Of a stretch of DNA of 54,842 nt, positions 27,073-34,589 are shown one piece after another. Within the stretch, counting starts at the first letter, position 1. Every line of letters starts with the position of its first letter. Source of the DNA: Bryobacteraceae bacterium. GTDB lineage: Bacteria > Acidobacteriota > Terriglobia > Bryobacterales > Bryobacteraceae. Both the position numbers and the translations under genes were made by a program. The stretch is from positions 1 to 54,842 of the forward strand of contig JASIAM010000069.1 of the NCBI GenBank assembly GCA_030041985.1. Direction: 5' to 3'. Below the pieces are notes generated by a model that saw only the letters and a program-made list of their open reading frames with translations, did not search any database and was not told the origin of the DNA.

Positions 27073-27722
27073 TGATGGCCCAATCTCCCGGAGAGCGCGT
27101 GCCGAAGCTTGCCAAGCCCTGACCGGATCCGTGTCTTGACTGTTCCAACGGGTTGATTCAACTGTGCTGCCACTTCGGCGTAAGTCAACTCGGAAAAAAA
27201 TGCAGTTTCGATAAGCCGGCGCTCCTCCGCCGTGAGATCACCCAGAGCATCCCGGAGGTGGCGAATCTGTTCCTCAAGCTGGCAGGCCCGTTGCGGGTCG
27301 TCGGCCGCTGCCGTTGTTAGCGGAAGGTCTACATCACTATTGAAACGCTTTTTTCGATGTTCGAACCGCAATCGGTCGATTGCCCTGGATCGCGCCAGAT
27401 TCATAATCCAGCCGACGACGGGTCCGCCGGCAGGATCGTAAGCTGACGCTCTTCGCCATATCTCGTAGTAGACGTCGAGAGTCACTTCTTCAGCGGTTTC
27501 GCGATTGTTGGTTATCCGGAATGTCAAGGTGAAAACGATTCGATATGTCTGTTGATAAAGGGAATGCAATGCAAGCTGATCCCCTGCGGCGATGGATGTG
27601 ACGAGCGCGAGCCACTCCTTCTCAGACGTACGAATTCTTACCTTATCGCTGTAGAGAACATCCGCAAGTATCCTCGTCTCTGAATTACCCTCATCCTTTT
27701 TGGGATGCACGACTGAAATCAT
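27069..27722 (-). CDS. ECF RNA polymerase sigma factor
   Basis: The product has 217 residues from ATG 27722. Region 2 reads LHSLYQQTYRIVFTLTFRIT, EEVTLDVYYEIWRRASAYDP, then GWIMNLARSRAIDRLRFEHR. Region 4 reads LTAEERRLIETAFFSELTYA, then EVAAQLNQPVGTVKTRIRSG. It directs RNA polymerase to a small regulon under control of the ChrR-like factor encoded next. The frame stays open to 27914, but the extra 64 codons are a decayed copy of the gene's own region 2, so the longer start is rejected. The ribosome site before 27722 is weak; a GTG four codons later is also possible. Confidence 0.85.
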   Translation of the reverse strand: MISVVHPKKDEGNSETRILADVLYSDKVRIRTSEKEWLALVTSIAAGDQLALHSLYQQTYRIVFTLTFRITNNRETAEEVTLDVYYEIWRRASAYDPAGGPVVGWIMNLARSRAIDRLRFEHRKKRFNSDVDLPLTTAAADDPQRACQLEEQIRHLRDALGDLTAEERRLIETAFFSELTYAEVAAQLNQPVGTVKTRIRSGLGKLRHALSGRLGHQ

Positions 27723-28113
27723 ACCATCGGCAGTTCGAGCCGCAACCGGCCGGTTGCCCCGGAGCGCGCCAGATGCATAATCCAGCCCGCTGGCGGGTCC
27801 GCCGGCAAGACCGCAAGCCGACGCTCCTCGCCGCACACCGTAGTACATGTCGAAAGTCACTTCGTCCCCTGAGCCTCTCCTTCCCGGACGTACGAACTCT
27901 AGCTTTGCCGCCATACTTTCATCCCGTTAGGGGCTGCCGCCAAGAGCTGTGGTTTGTGGCCACTAATCAAGTAAACGTCAAAACTGTCCATGCGTATTTG
28001 CGAATGTGCTTTCCAAACAATCCAGGATTCGGCAATTGACGTTATCCAAACTGATGGGTCCAAGGGATCACACGCTAGCCGAATCTGCTTTTCAAGAGAC
28101 GAGGAGGTGTGCA
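27723..28113. other. 391-base stretch between sigma gene and small unknown gene
   Basis: The left part is the sigma remnant described separately. From 27864 to 28113 I see no gene with credible features. Short open frames exist on both strands but lack ribosome sites. The promoters of both divergent genes must lie here; no clear -35/-10 pair was recognised, as expected if an ECF sigma factor is used. Confidence 0.5.
27735..27863 (-). pseudogene. Decayed fragment of an ECF sigma gene (region 2)
   Basis: These 129 bases align to 27361-27488 inside the intact sigma gene, with roughly four positions in five identical by hand count, plus one extra base. In one frame it still reads DEVTFDMYYGVRRGASACGL against EEVTLDVYYEIWRRASAYDP. 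After the extra base (27787-27797) the homology moves to another frame. No region 4 is present. It looks like the remains of a paralogous sigma gene or a partial tandem duplication. It forms most of the upstream region of the intact gene. Confidence 0.8.
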
Positions 28114-28392
28114 GTGCCACAGCCGCCACACAATCGGCAGGAATTGGAGGACTTCTGGTGCGCCAAGACGCAGGATGCGCTGAGCCGCTGCCGGGGCGCT
28201 ACGGCCGAGCGCAGGAAGAAAGTGCAGGAACAGAACGCCCTGTTGACTCCGGGCCCGGACGATTATTTGGCTGTGGGGCTTGCCATTAAGGCGGAAACGG
28301 ATGCACTGGTGGAATATCGGCGGGTCTTGGAAATTTTTACTGATCTGATAGTCCAGGGCAAAAAACCTGGGGATTCGGCAGAATCGGGCTAA
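28114..28392 (+). CDS. Small helical protein of unknown function
   Basis: The product has 92 residues. The start chosen is GTG 28114, because GAGGAGG lies just before it at 28101-28107; the frame is open from 28006. The sequence (ELEDFWCAKTQDALSRCRGA, then YLAVGLAIKAETDALVEYRR) is charged and predicted helical, with no signal peptide or membrane helix. Two Cys lie in the first third. No family was recognised. A stand-alone response regulator follows 54 bases later on the same strand, so the two may be co-transcribed. Confidence 0.6.
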   Translation: MPQPPHNRQELEDFWCAKTQDALSRCRGATAERRKKVQEQNALLTPGPDDYLAVGLAIKAETDALVEYRRVLEIFTDLIVQGKKPGDSAESG

Positions 28393-28446
28393 TGGCGGAC
28401 GTTTGCGTTGACGCAGGATGGAAGTGAATCGGAAAATTTCCCTTTT

Positions 28447-28842
28447 ATGGAAATAGTGCTCATTGTTGATGATGAACCGACAGTGCTGAACCTCTGCCGA
28501 AGGATGCTGGAGGTTGGCGGCTACCAGGTGTTAACTGCGGGAGGCGCCTACGAAGCGCTGGAACTTTTGGAAAGTACTGCGCAGCCAATCGATTTGGCTC
28601 TGCTAGACGTCGTCATGCCCCGTATGAACGGGCTCGAGCTGGCGAATCGTCTACAGCAAGCAAAGCCGGGCATACGGGTTTTATTGATGTCGGGCTTTGG
28701 ACCAACCGAAGTAGCGCGCGTAGCCGGCAGGGACCAGCCGTATCGCATCATGTGGAAACCGTTTAAGACGGAGTCTCTGCTTCGAATGATTGAGAATGTG
28801 CTGGCTGGATCTCCCGACGTTGCGAGCGGGTCTCGATGTTAA
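28447..28842 (+). CDS. Single-domain response regulator (CheY-like receiver)
   Basis: The 131-residue protein consists of a receiver domain only. It has the acidic pair in IVLIVDDEPTVLN, the phospho-acceptor Asp in LALLDVVMPRMNG, the conserved Ser in VLLMSGFG and the Lys in IMWKPFKTESLL. There is no output domain, so it should act through protein contacts in a phosphorelay or at a sensor kinase. ATG 28447 puts the receiver start at the usual distance; the frame also permits a start at 28408. No histidine kinase gene is nearby. Confidence 0.85.
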   Translation: MEIVLIVDDEPTVLNLCRRMLEVGGYQVLTAGGAYEALELLESTAQPIDLALLDVVMPRMNGLELANRLQQAKPGIRVLLMSGFGPTEVARVAGRDQPYRIMWKPFKTESLLRMIENVLAGSPDVASGSRC

Positions 28843-29025
28843 CTCGTTTCCGCTTGGCCATCTTGCCAACGTTCACGGCCTGAGGGCGGAGAGGTCATGC
28901 AGATCAAATACCTCGACCGGCACAAATCCCAGCCGAACAGCTCCAGTTGCTTGTATCCTATTTGAAATCGGTAAAGTAACGGAACCAATTGCCGGGAAAT
29001 CAGGAATGTGCATTGGGGGATGCAG

Positions 29026-29811
29026 ATGAGTTCATTGCGGCTACTTCGACAGACAATGCTGGGAACAGGTTTTGTTCTGGTGCTCAGCTCCAGTTGTGTA
29101 TTGATGGCTCAACCGCCCGCGGGGCGTCCGGGATTCGGTTTTCGAGGAGGATTCGGGGGCGGCTTCGGTCCGGAACGCCTCACCGGCAAAACCATCACCG
29201 GCGCGCCGTTCTCGGGGACGCTGACCGAGCAGTCGGTGCAGACGTTGGCGAATGGCACCCAAATTCAACGGCAGGAGCAAGCGAGCGTGTATCGCGATAG
29301 CCAGGGGAGGGTCCGGATCGACTCTACTTTCACCCGGCCCACCGCTTCGGGTAACGAAACGGTTACGGAATCCACAATCTGGGATCCCGTCGCCGGCTAC
29401 AGCTACCGGCTCAACCCCCAAAAATTGACTGCTGTGCAATTTCCTATTCGGCAAAGGACGGGCACGGCTCAGCCCAGGACGACAACCCGGCCAGCCGATC
29501 CGACGCTGACCAGGATGAGCTTGGGGACATCGGTCGTCAACGGCGTGAACGCCGAGGGTACGCAGGAGACGCGGATGATTCCGGCGGGAAGAATCGGGAA
29601 CACCCAGGCGATCCAAACGGTCCGGACCACGCGGGTTTCGACCGACCTAAAAATTCCCATTCAAGTCACAGAGAGCGATCCGCGAACGGGCACCCGCTCG
29701 ATGAACCTGACGAACATCGTGCAGAGTGAACCGAACGCATCGTTATTTGTGGTGCCCTCGGGATATACGATCACGTCCGCGCCGCAAGGGCGCGGCCGGG
29801 GCCCGCGGTAG
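29026..29811 (+). CDS. Exported protein of unknown function, Gly/Arg-rich ends
   Basis: The product has 261 residues. The start is ATG 29026, with GGGGGA five bases before it; the signal peptide is LLRQTMLGTGFVLVLSSSCV, ending near LMAQ. The mature protein opens with a Gly/Phe/Arg-rich stretch (GRPGFGFRGGFGGGFGPERL), then beta-rich sequence with repeated T-x-I patterns (QEQASVYRDSQGRVRIDSTF, TESTIWDPVAGYSYRLNPQK) and ends in PQGRGRGPR. Proteins with a 'VYRDSQGRVR…IWDPVAG' pattern are frequent in Acidobacteriota, but I know no function for them. It appears to stand alone. Confidence 0.7.
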   Translation: MSSLRLLRQTMLGTGFVLVLSSSCVLMAQPPAGRPGFGFRGGFGGGFGPERLTGKTITGAPFSGTLTEQSVQTLANGTQIQRQEQASVYRDSQGRVRIDSTFTRPTASGNETVTESTIWDPVAGYSYRLNPQKLTAVQFPIRQRTGTAQPRTTTRPADPTLTRMSLGTSVVNGVNAEGTQETRMIPAGRIGNTQAIQTVRTTRVSTDLKIPIQVTESDPRTGTRSMNLTNIVQSEPNASLFVVPSGYTITSAPQGRGRGPR

Positions 29812-29872
29812 GTCTGGGAGATCGTGGGGAGCGCTGGCGCGTTCCCATGCGATTCAAATGGGTGCGCGAAAC

Positions 29873-29910
29873 GCCGCCCAGAAGGGCGGCGGCGGGGCGG
29901 AAGCCCCGCC
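29873..29910. terminator. Two perfect tandem hairpins with tetraloops
   Basis: GCCGCCC-AGAA-GGGCGGC (29873-29890) is followed at once by GGCGGGGC-GGAA-GCCCCGCC (29891-29910). The stems are perfect, of 7 and 8 pairs, and the second loop is of the GNRA type. No U-tract follows. This may be a Rho-independent-like end, an mRNA stabiliser or a mobile palindromic repeat. Confidence 0.5.
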
Positions 29911-29954
29911 CCACTGCGATTTCGTGTGAAGTTGGCATACTATTTAGTGGCAGC

Positions 29955-30221
29955 ATGAAGCAGGATGCCAGCTTTTTCGCCGGGTATGACCCGGCATTGA
30001 TTTATATTGCAAAAAAACTGAAGGATGCTTTGCACCTCGAGTCGGTATTCACCTCGGCGGGGGTCGATTATGGCGTCGAGGCCGATGAGTATCGCGGTGG
30101 TGTGCTGTTCCGGTCCGTCCGGGTGGGCGCGTTTTTCTATGTGCGTCCGGACTCGATAGAAACGGCCCACGAAGTGATGCGGCAGCACGGCTTTACGCCT
30201 TACCACGGCGCGGCGGACTGA
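29955..30221 (+). CDS. Conserved-looking hypothetical protein
   Basis: This 88-residue soluble protein (MKQDASFFAGYDPALIYIAK, then YGVEADEYRGGVLFRSVRVG and FFYVRPDSIETAHEVM) has an alternating alpha/beta pattern like small ferredoxin-like domains. The same frame is open upstream to 29847, across the hairpins, but ATG 29955 gives the compact protein. No signal peptide is present and no family was recognised. It lies 33 bases before psd and may be co-transcribed with the phospholipid genes. Confidence 0.6.
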   Translation: MKQDASFFAGYDPALIYIAKKLKDALHLESVFTSAGVDYGVEADEYRGGVLFRSVRVGAFFYVRPDSIETAHEVMRQHGFTPYHGAAD

Positions 30222-30254
30222 GCCTCGGCCGCCTCCATGGGAAAATAAAAATTA

Positions 30255-30893
30255 GTGATCGTCAGAGATGGCATGTTGTACGCTGCCGGGTTGGCAGTGG
30301 CTGCGGCGGTGGTGTGGTGGCTCGCGGGGCCGTGGTTTACGGCACCGCTGTGGCTTGCCGCGGCATTTTGCCTGTACTTTTTCCGCGATCCGGAGCGTAG
30401 CGTACCGCCCGGTCCGGTAGCCGTGGCGCCCGCGGATGGCAAAGTGGTGGCGGTGAAGGCCGAGAACGCCACGGTAAATCGGGTCAGCATCTTTTTGAAT
30501 ATTTTTGACGTGCACGTGAACCGCTCACCCATCGCGGGGACGATTTGCAAAGTGGAATACCAGAAAGGACGATTCCTGGTGGCGAGCCGCGAAGAGGCCT
30601 CCAGCCGGAACGAGCAGAATAGCATCACCGTCGAGGGCGATGGCACGTGCATCATCTTTAAGCAAATCGCGGGTCTGATCGCGCGCCGCATCGTCTGCAA
30701 CAAACAACCGGGGGACCGCGTCCAAAAGGGCGAGCGCATTGGATTGATCAAGTTCGGTTCGCGGGTGGATGTTTTGTTCGGTCCGGAATGGGGAATTAGT
30801 GTGCGGCCGGGGATGCGCGTGGCCGCTGGATCCAGTGTGATTGCCCGCCGGTTGGATGGCGCGGCGGGGGAATCGGAAATTTATGACGCTTAG
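30255..30893 (+). CDS. psd: Phosphatidylserine decarboxylase, short (PSD-A) type
   Basis: The product has 212 residues and starts at GTG 30255. Two N-terminal membrane helices (LYAAGLAVAAAVVWWLAG, LWLAAAFCLYFFRDPER) precede the catalytic part: VAPADGKVVAVKAENATVNR, then ISIFLNIFDVHVNRSPIAG and the self-cleavage motif FGSRVDV. The Ser there becomes the pyruvoyl group. It converts phosphatidylserine to phosphatidylethanolamine at the inner membrane. The pssA start lies inside its last codons, so the two enzymes of this pathway are coupled. Confidence 0.93.
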   Translation: MIVRDGMLYAAGLAVAAAVVWWLAGPWFTAPLWLAAAFCLYFFRDPERSVPPGPVAVAPADGKVVAVKAENATVNRVSIFLNIFDVHVNRSPIAGTICKVEYQKGRFLVASREEASSRNEQNSITVEGDGTCIIFKQIAGLIARRIVCNKQPGDRVQKGERIGLIKFGSRVDVLFGPEWGISVRPGMRVAAGSSVIARRLDGAAGESEIYDA

Positions 30894-31785
30894 AGACCGG
30901 CTCATCGATCCGCGATCTCCCGACCGGCGGCCGCGCCGTGTGGCGTATGCGCTGCCTACGCTTTTCACCGCGGGCAACATCTTCCTGGGATATATATCGG
31001 TGTTGCGTTCGTTTCGCGGAGCCATGGTGGCGGCAGCCGGCAGCGCGGGAGCGGCGGACCAGTTTGCGGTAGCGGCCGTGGCCATCGGCATCGCAGTCTT
31101 CACCGATGGACTCGACGGCAGCATTGCACGGTTCACCCGCACCACGTCCGATTTCGGCCGCGAAATGGACTCGCTAGCCGACGTGATCAGCTTCGGCCTT
31201 GCGCCTGCAGTGTTGGCCGTTGCGTGGGGTGTGCAGTTCATCGAGCCGGCCCTGTCGGCGGCCATCCGGAGACCCATTTTCAACGCAGCCTACTTCATTG
31301 CGTTCCTGTTTTTGCTGTGCGGCGCCGCGCGCCTGGCGCGGTTCAATATTCAGAAAAATCCGGTTCCCAAGAATCCCGGGCGCCCGGACCGCAAGTATTT
31401 CGTCGGCCTGCCCATTCCGGCCGGGGCCGGCTTGATTGCCGCGATCGTCTATGCCTCCGGCGGGGATCCGATCGTCTGGCCTCCGCTGGCCATTGCCTGG
31501 CTGGGCCTGCTGCTGCTGTTGGGTTTTTTGATGGTCAGCACCTGGCGGTATTACAGCTTCAAGGGAATCAGTCTGAATAAAGCTTACTCTACGCTGATCC
31601 TGGTTCTGCTCGGAGGATTGATTTACGCCATTGTGACTTATGGGCGCACGGTGTTGCTTGCCATGGCGGTGGCTTATGTGGGCAGCGGGATCGTGATTCG
31701 CATCGGAGGCATAATACGCCGCCGCCTGCATCCATCGCCTCCCCACCCCAGCTATCCGCTGGACCCGGAGCACGAGGTTGGCTAA
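30883..31785 (+). CDS. pssA: CDP-diacylglycerol-serine O-phosphatidyltransferase
   Basis: The product has 300 residues. ATG 30883 overlaps the psd stop by 11 bases; the frame is open further upstream, but this start suits the family. The CDP-alcohol phosphatidyltransferase motif DGSIARFTRTTSDFGREMDS, continuing LAD, matches DGxxARx8GxxxDxxxD. About eight hydrophobic segments follow. It makes phosphatidylserine for psd. The C-terminal tail (RRRLHPSPPHPSYPLDPEHE) is unusual but soluble. The next gene's TTG start lies within its last codons. Confidence 0.93.
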   Translation: MTLRDRLIDPRSPDRRPRRVAYALPTLFTAGNIFLGYISVLRSFRGAMVAAAGSAGAADQFAVAAVAIGIAVFTDGLDGSIARFTRTTSDFGREMDSLADVISFGLAPAVLAVAWGVQFIEPALSAAIRRPIFNAAYFIAFLFLLCGAARLARFNIQKNPVPKNPGRPDRKYFVGLPIPAGAGLIAAIVYASGGDPIVWPPLAIAWLGLLLLLGFLMVSTWRYYSFKGISLNKAYSTLILVLLGGLIYAIVTYGRTVLLAMAVAYVGSGIVIRIGGIIRRRLHPSPPHPSYPLDPEHEVG

Positions 31786-32797
31786 TCGCACGGAAGCCGT
31801 TCTGGTAGGCAGCGAGACCCTTCTCGGAAGGGAGATCCGCGACATTGCCGCTACCGCCGCGCCGGCGCTGGAACTGCGGCTGCTGGCAGCGGATGAAGAG
31901 CAGGCAGGCACGCTTACGAGCCTGGGCGATGAACCGGCTGTCATTGAACAGCTCAGCGCGGAGGCTCTCGAGGGAGCGAGCATCGTTTTTCTAGCTGGCT
32001 CGGCGGAATCGAGCCGCAAGGCCTTGGAACTGGTGGATGGATTCGAGGGGGAGCGCGCGACCATCATCGATCTCACTTACACCGCCGAAGAGCGGCCGGA
32101 CGCGCGTCTGCGGGCGCCTGCTGTGGAATCGGCTGAATCGGAGGAGGAGGCGGGAGCCGGTGTGCAGGTGATTGCCCATCCCGCGGCCATTGCTTTGGCG
32201 CTGTTTCTGCGGCGCCTGCACACGAACGATCCCATCCGCCGCGCGGTGGTTCAGATTCTGGCGCCCGCCAGTGAGCACGCCACGCGGGGCGTAGAAGAGT
32301 TGCAGAACCAGACCGTCAGTCTGCTCTCGTTCAAGGGCCTGCCGCAGGCGGTATTCGATGCGCAGCTTGGCTTCAACCTGCTGGCGCGCTACGGGGAGGA
32401 GGCTCCCGTGCCGCTCGAAGAATCGGAGCTGCGCATCGAGCGCCACCTGGCTACGCTGCTCAGCCTGCCCGGCGAAGGAGAAGGGGCGCCGATGCCTTCG
32501 CTGCGGCTCGTTCAGGCGCCGGTGTTTCATGGCTACAGTTTTTCCGCTTGGGTGGAGTTTGAATCGAATCCCGGCCTGGAGGCGATTGAGAGCAGTCTCG
32601 CAACCGCTTCAATAGAGGTGCGCGGCGCGGAGTTCGATCCGCCCACGAACGTCGGGCAGGCCGGGCAAAGCGGGATCGCGGTGGGCGCCATCGCGGCGGA
32701 CCGCAACGAGGCCGAAGCCTGTTGGTTCTGGCTGGTGGCTGATAATTTGCGGCTGATGGCCGAAAACGCCGTGGCCGCCGCCGGGGAGGATCTCTAA
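31778..32797 (+). CDS. Aspartate-semialdehyde dehydrogenase-like protein lacking the active site
   Basis: The 339-residue protein follows the Asd fold: an N-terminal Rossmann part (EAVLVGSETLLGREIRDIAA, then ATIIDLTYTAEERPDARLRA) and a dimerisation domain (VQILAPASEHATRGVEELQN, then LVQAPVFHGYSFSAWVEF). The catalytic Cys motif (NCST-like in Asd) is replaced by IAHPAAIALALFLRRL, and the glycine-rich nucleotide loop is weakened, so it is unlikely to be an active dehydrogenase. TTG 31778 follows GAGG and overlaps the pssA stop; the lptE start overlaps its own stop. Its position between phospholipid and LPS-assembly genes suggests an envelope-related or structural role (inference). Confidence 0.8.
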   Translation: MANRTEAVLVGSETLLGREIRDIAATAAPALELRLLAADEEQAGTLTSLGDEPAVIEQLSAEALEGASIVFLAGSAESSRKALELVDGFEGERATIIDLTYTAEERPDARLRAPAVESAESEEEAGAGVQVIAHPAAIALALFLRRLHTNDPIRRAVVQILAPASEHATRGVEELQNQTVSLLSFKGLPQAVFDAQLGFNLLARYGEEAPVPLEESELRIERHLATLLSLPGEGEGAPMPSLRLVQAPVFHGYSFSAWVEFESNPGLEAIESSLATASIEVRGAEFDPPTNVGQAGQSGIAVGAIAADRNEAEACWFWLVADNLRLMAENAVAAAGEDL

Positions 32798-33330
32798 TGC
32801 GATTCGTTTGGTCTGTGCCAATAGCGGCTTGCGCACTCTTGCCTGGGGTAACCTGGATAGGCTGCGGTTATCACGTGGGCGACCAGGGCAGCCTGATTCC
32901 GCCCACCGTAAAGACGATTGCCGTGACTTCATTTCAGAATGTGACCACGCGATACCAGTTAGGGAAGTTGCTGCCGGAAGATATCGCGCGCGAGTTTCTG
33001 ACACGCACCGGCTATAAAGTGGTGTCTGATCCGGCGAAAGCCGATGCCGTGCTGAGCGGCGCAGTGGCCAATTTCGTTTACTACCCCATCACGTTTGACA
33101 CGGTGACTGGCCGCGCCACGAGCGCAGGGGTAGTGGTTACTTTGCGGCTCACTCTAACAGAACGGGCTACTGGAAAATTGCTCCTGAATCGTCCGGCCGC
33201 CGAATTTCGCGAGCGGTATGAAGTTTCCGAGAATCCGCAGCAGTATTTTGACGAGAGCGGGACGGCCATGATCCGGCTGAGCCGCGATGTGGCGGATAGC
33301 GTTGTGACGCAGGTCCTGCAGGCCTTCTGA
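32797..33330 (+). CDS. lptE: LPS-assembly lipoprotein LptE
   Basis: The product has 177 residues. Its lipoprotein signal peptide ends in the lipobox WIGC, followed by GYHVGDQGSLIPPTVKTIAV, typical of LptE. LptE plugs the LptD barrel that inserts lipopolysaccharide in the outer leaflet. The C-terminal YFDESGTAMIRLSRDVADSV also fits the family. Its ATG overlaps the last base of the Asd-like gene's stop, and holA follows after two bases, the common lptE-holA order. Its presence indicates an LPS-bearing outer membrane. Confidence 0.88.
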   Translation: MRFVWSVPIAACALLPGVTWIGCGYHVGDQGSLIPPTVKTIAVTSFQNVTTRYQLGKLLPEDIAREFLTRTGYKVVSDPAKADAVLSGAVANFVYYPITFDTVTGRATSAGVVVTLRLTLTERATGKLLLNRPAAEFRERYEVSENPQQYFDESGTAMIRLSRDVADSVVTQVLQAF

Positions 33331-33332
33331 CC

Positions 33333-34388
33333 GTGACTTCCGCGCAATTGCTCCCACGGATCGGTCAAGGGAAATGGCCGCCGGTATTATTGTTGCTGGG
33401 TCCGGAAGCTTACGACCGGCAGCGGCTGAAGCAGGCTATGGCCGCGAGCATGCCGGAAGGCGCGATCAGCGAGCACGACCTCGCCGAACTAAGCCTGGCG
33501 GAAGTATTGGACGATGCCCGCGCTCTTTCGTTGTTTGCCACCGACCGCCTCATCTGGGTATTGAATGCCGAAGCTGCCTTGCCCCGCACACGTTCGGGCG
33601 ATGACGAAGAGACCGAGGGCGGAACGGGATCTGCAACAGCGGATATAGCGCTGCTGGCTGCATATGTAAAAGATCCGACGCCGGGCGTAACTCTGGTTTT
33701 CGAAGCGGTGCGTTTCGATTTCGAAGGCGATGACAAGCGCAAGCAGGAACGTGTCCGCAAATTCTACAGCGCGATTCCGCAGGTGGTAGAACTGCGCCGT
33801 TACGCAGCCCAGGACGCGCGGGGCGAGGCGGAAAACCTGGCCCGCAAGGCTGACCTGCGCATGAACGCTTCCGCTTTGAACCTGTTGGTAGAGGCGCTGG
33901 GAGCGGATATGGCGAGGATCGCCGTGGAGATCGAAAAACTGGCGCTGTTTGCCGGCAGCCGGCCGGTGGGCGGTGATGAGATCGCCGCGCTGGTGCCGGA
34001 TGCCCGTACCGTGACGATCTTCGCTCTGGTGAATGCGCTCGGCCGCCGCGACCGTGTGCGCTCGCTCGAATTGCTGGATACTCTGGTGAAGGAAGGCGAG
34101 TACCTGCCGCTGGTGCTGGCATTTCTCTCCACGCAGTTTCGCATGGCCCTGGTGGCTCGTGAAGCGGGCCTCCGCGGCGCGAGTCAGATCCAGACTCATT
34201 TCACGAGAATGGGCATGGCCATGTGGTTCTCACGCGCGGAGCAGATTCAGGAGACGGTTAGCAAATTCAGCCAGCCGCAACTGGAGAGCGCAGTCCAGTG
34301 GCTGTACCGCGCGGATACGTGTTTACGCGACGCGCGCCCGGACGACCGCACGATTATGGAACAGTTTGTGGTGGAGCTGACGCGCTAG
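33333..34388 (+). CDS. holA: DNA polymerase III delta subunit
   Basis: The product has 351 residues. It is the clamp-loader wrench that opens the beta clamp. The sequence shows an N-terminal module (PPVLLLLGPEAYDRQRLKQA; the usual Walker-like loop is degenerate, as expected for delta), a middle module (VVELRRYAAQDARGEAENLA, NLLVEALGADMARIAVEIEK, VTIFALVNALGRRDRVRSLE) and a C-terminal collar domain (YLPLVLAFLSTQFRMALVAR). GTG 33333 starts two bases after lptE. The insertion TRSGDDEETEGGTGSATA near residue 90 is acidic and probably a loop. Confidence 0.92.
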   Translation: MTSAQLLPRIGQGKWPPVLLLLGPEAYDRQRLKQAMAASMPEGAISEHDLAELSLAEVLDDARALSLFATDRLIWVLNAEAALPRTRSGDDEETEGGTGSATADIALLAAYVKDPTPGVTLVFEAVRFDFEGDDKRKQERVRKFYSAIPQVVELRRYAAQDARGEAENLARKADLRMNASALNLLVEALGADMARIAVEIEKLALFAGSRPVGGDEIAALVPDARTVTIFALVNALGRRDRVRSLELLDTLVKEGEYLPLVLAFLSTQFRMALVAREAGLRGASQIQTHFTRMGMAMWFSRAEQIQETVSKFSQPQLESAVQWLYRADTCLRDARPDDRTIMEQFVVELTR

Positions 34389-34429
34389 AGTCCTTGCCAT
34401 GGCGAACAAGATGCAAATACGTCAAAATT

Positions 34430-34505
34430 TCCACCACGGAGTCACCAAGACACGGAGAATTCCAAAAAGCTTTTGCTCTGTGGCCTCCGCATCCTCTGTG
34501 TCCTC
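34430..34505. repeat. Intergenic inverted-repeat element of the CACGGAG type
   Basis: CCACCACGGAGTCACC and GACACGGAGAA on the left face CTCTGTGGCCTCCGC and CCTCTGTGTCCTCAG on the right in inverted orientation. Related 'GCAGAGGCGCAGAGAC' sequence occurs at 12614-12740. It lies between the convergent holA and coiled-coil genes in a 200-base gap. No coding potential is seen. Confidence 0.5.
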
Positions 34506-34589
34506 AGGATCTGGGACTCCGCAAAACCAAATGCCCAGAGCACGGAGCATTTTCTTTTCTGAGGCGGGAGCCTCGCTAGTTTTACTGTT

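Noticed and set aside
27723-27914. N-terminal extension of the ECF sigma factor
   Set aside because: These 64 codons are a decayed, frameshifted copy of the sigma gene's own region 2, so they are not a genuine N-terminus.
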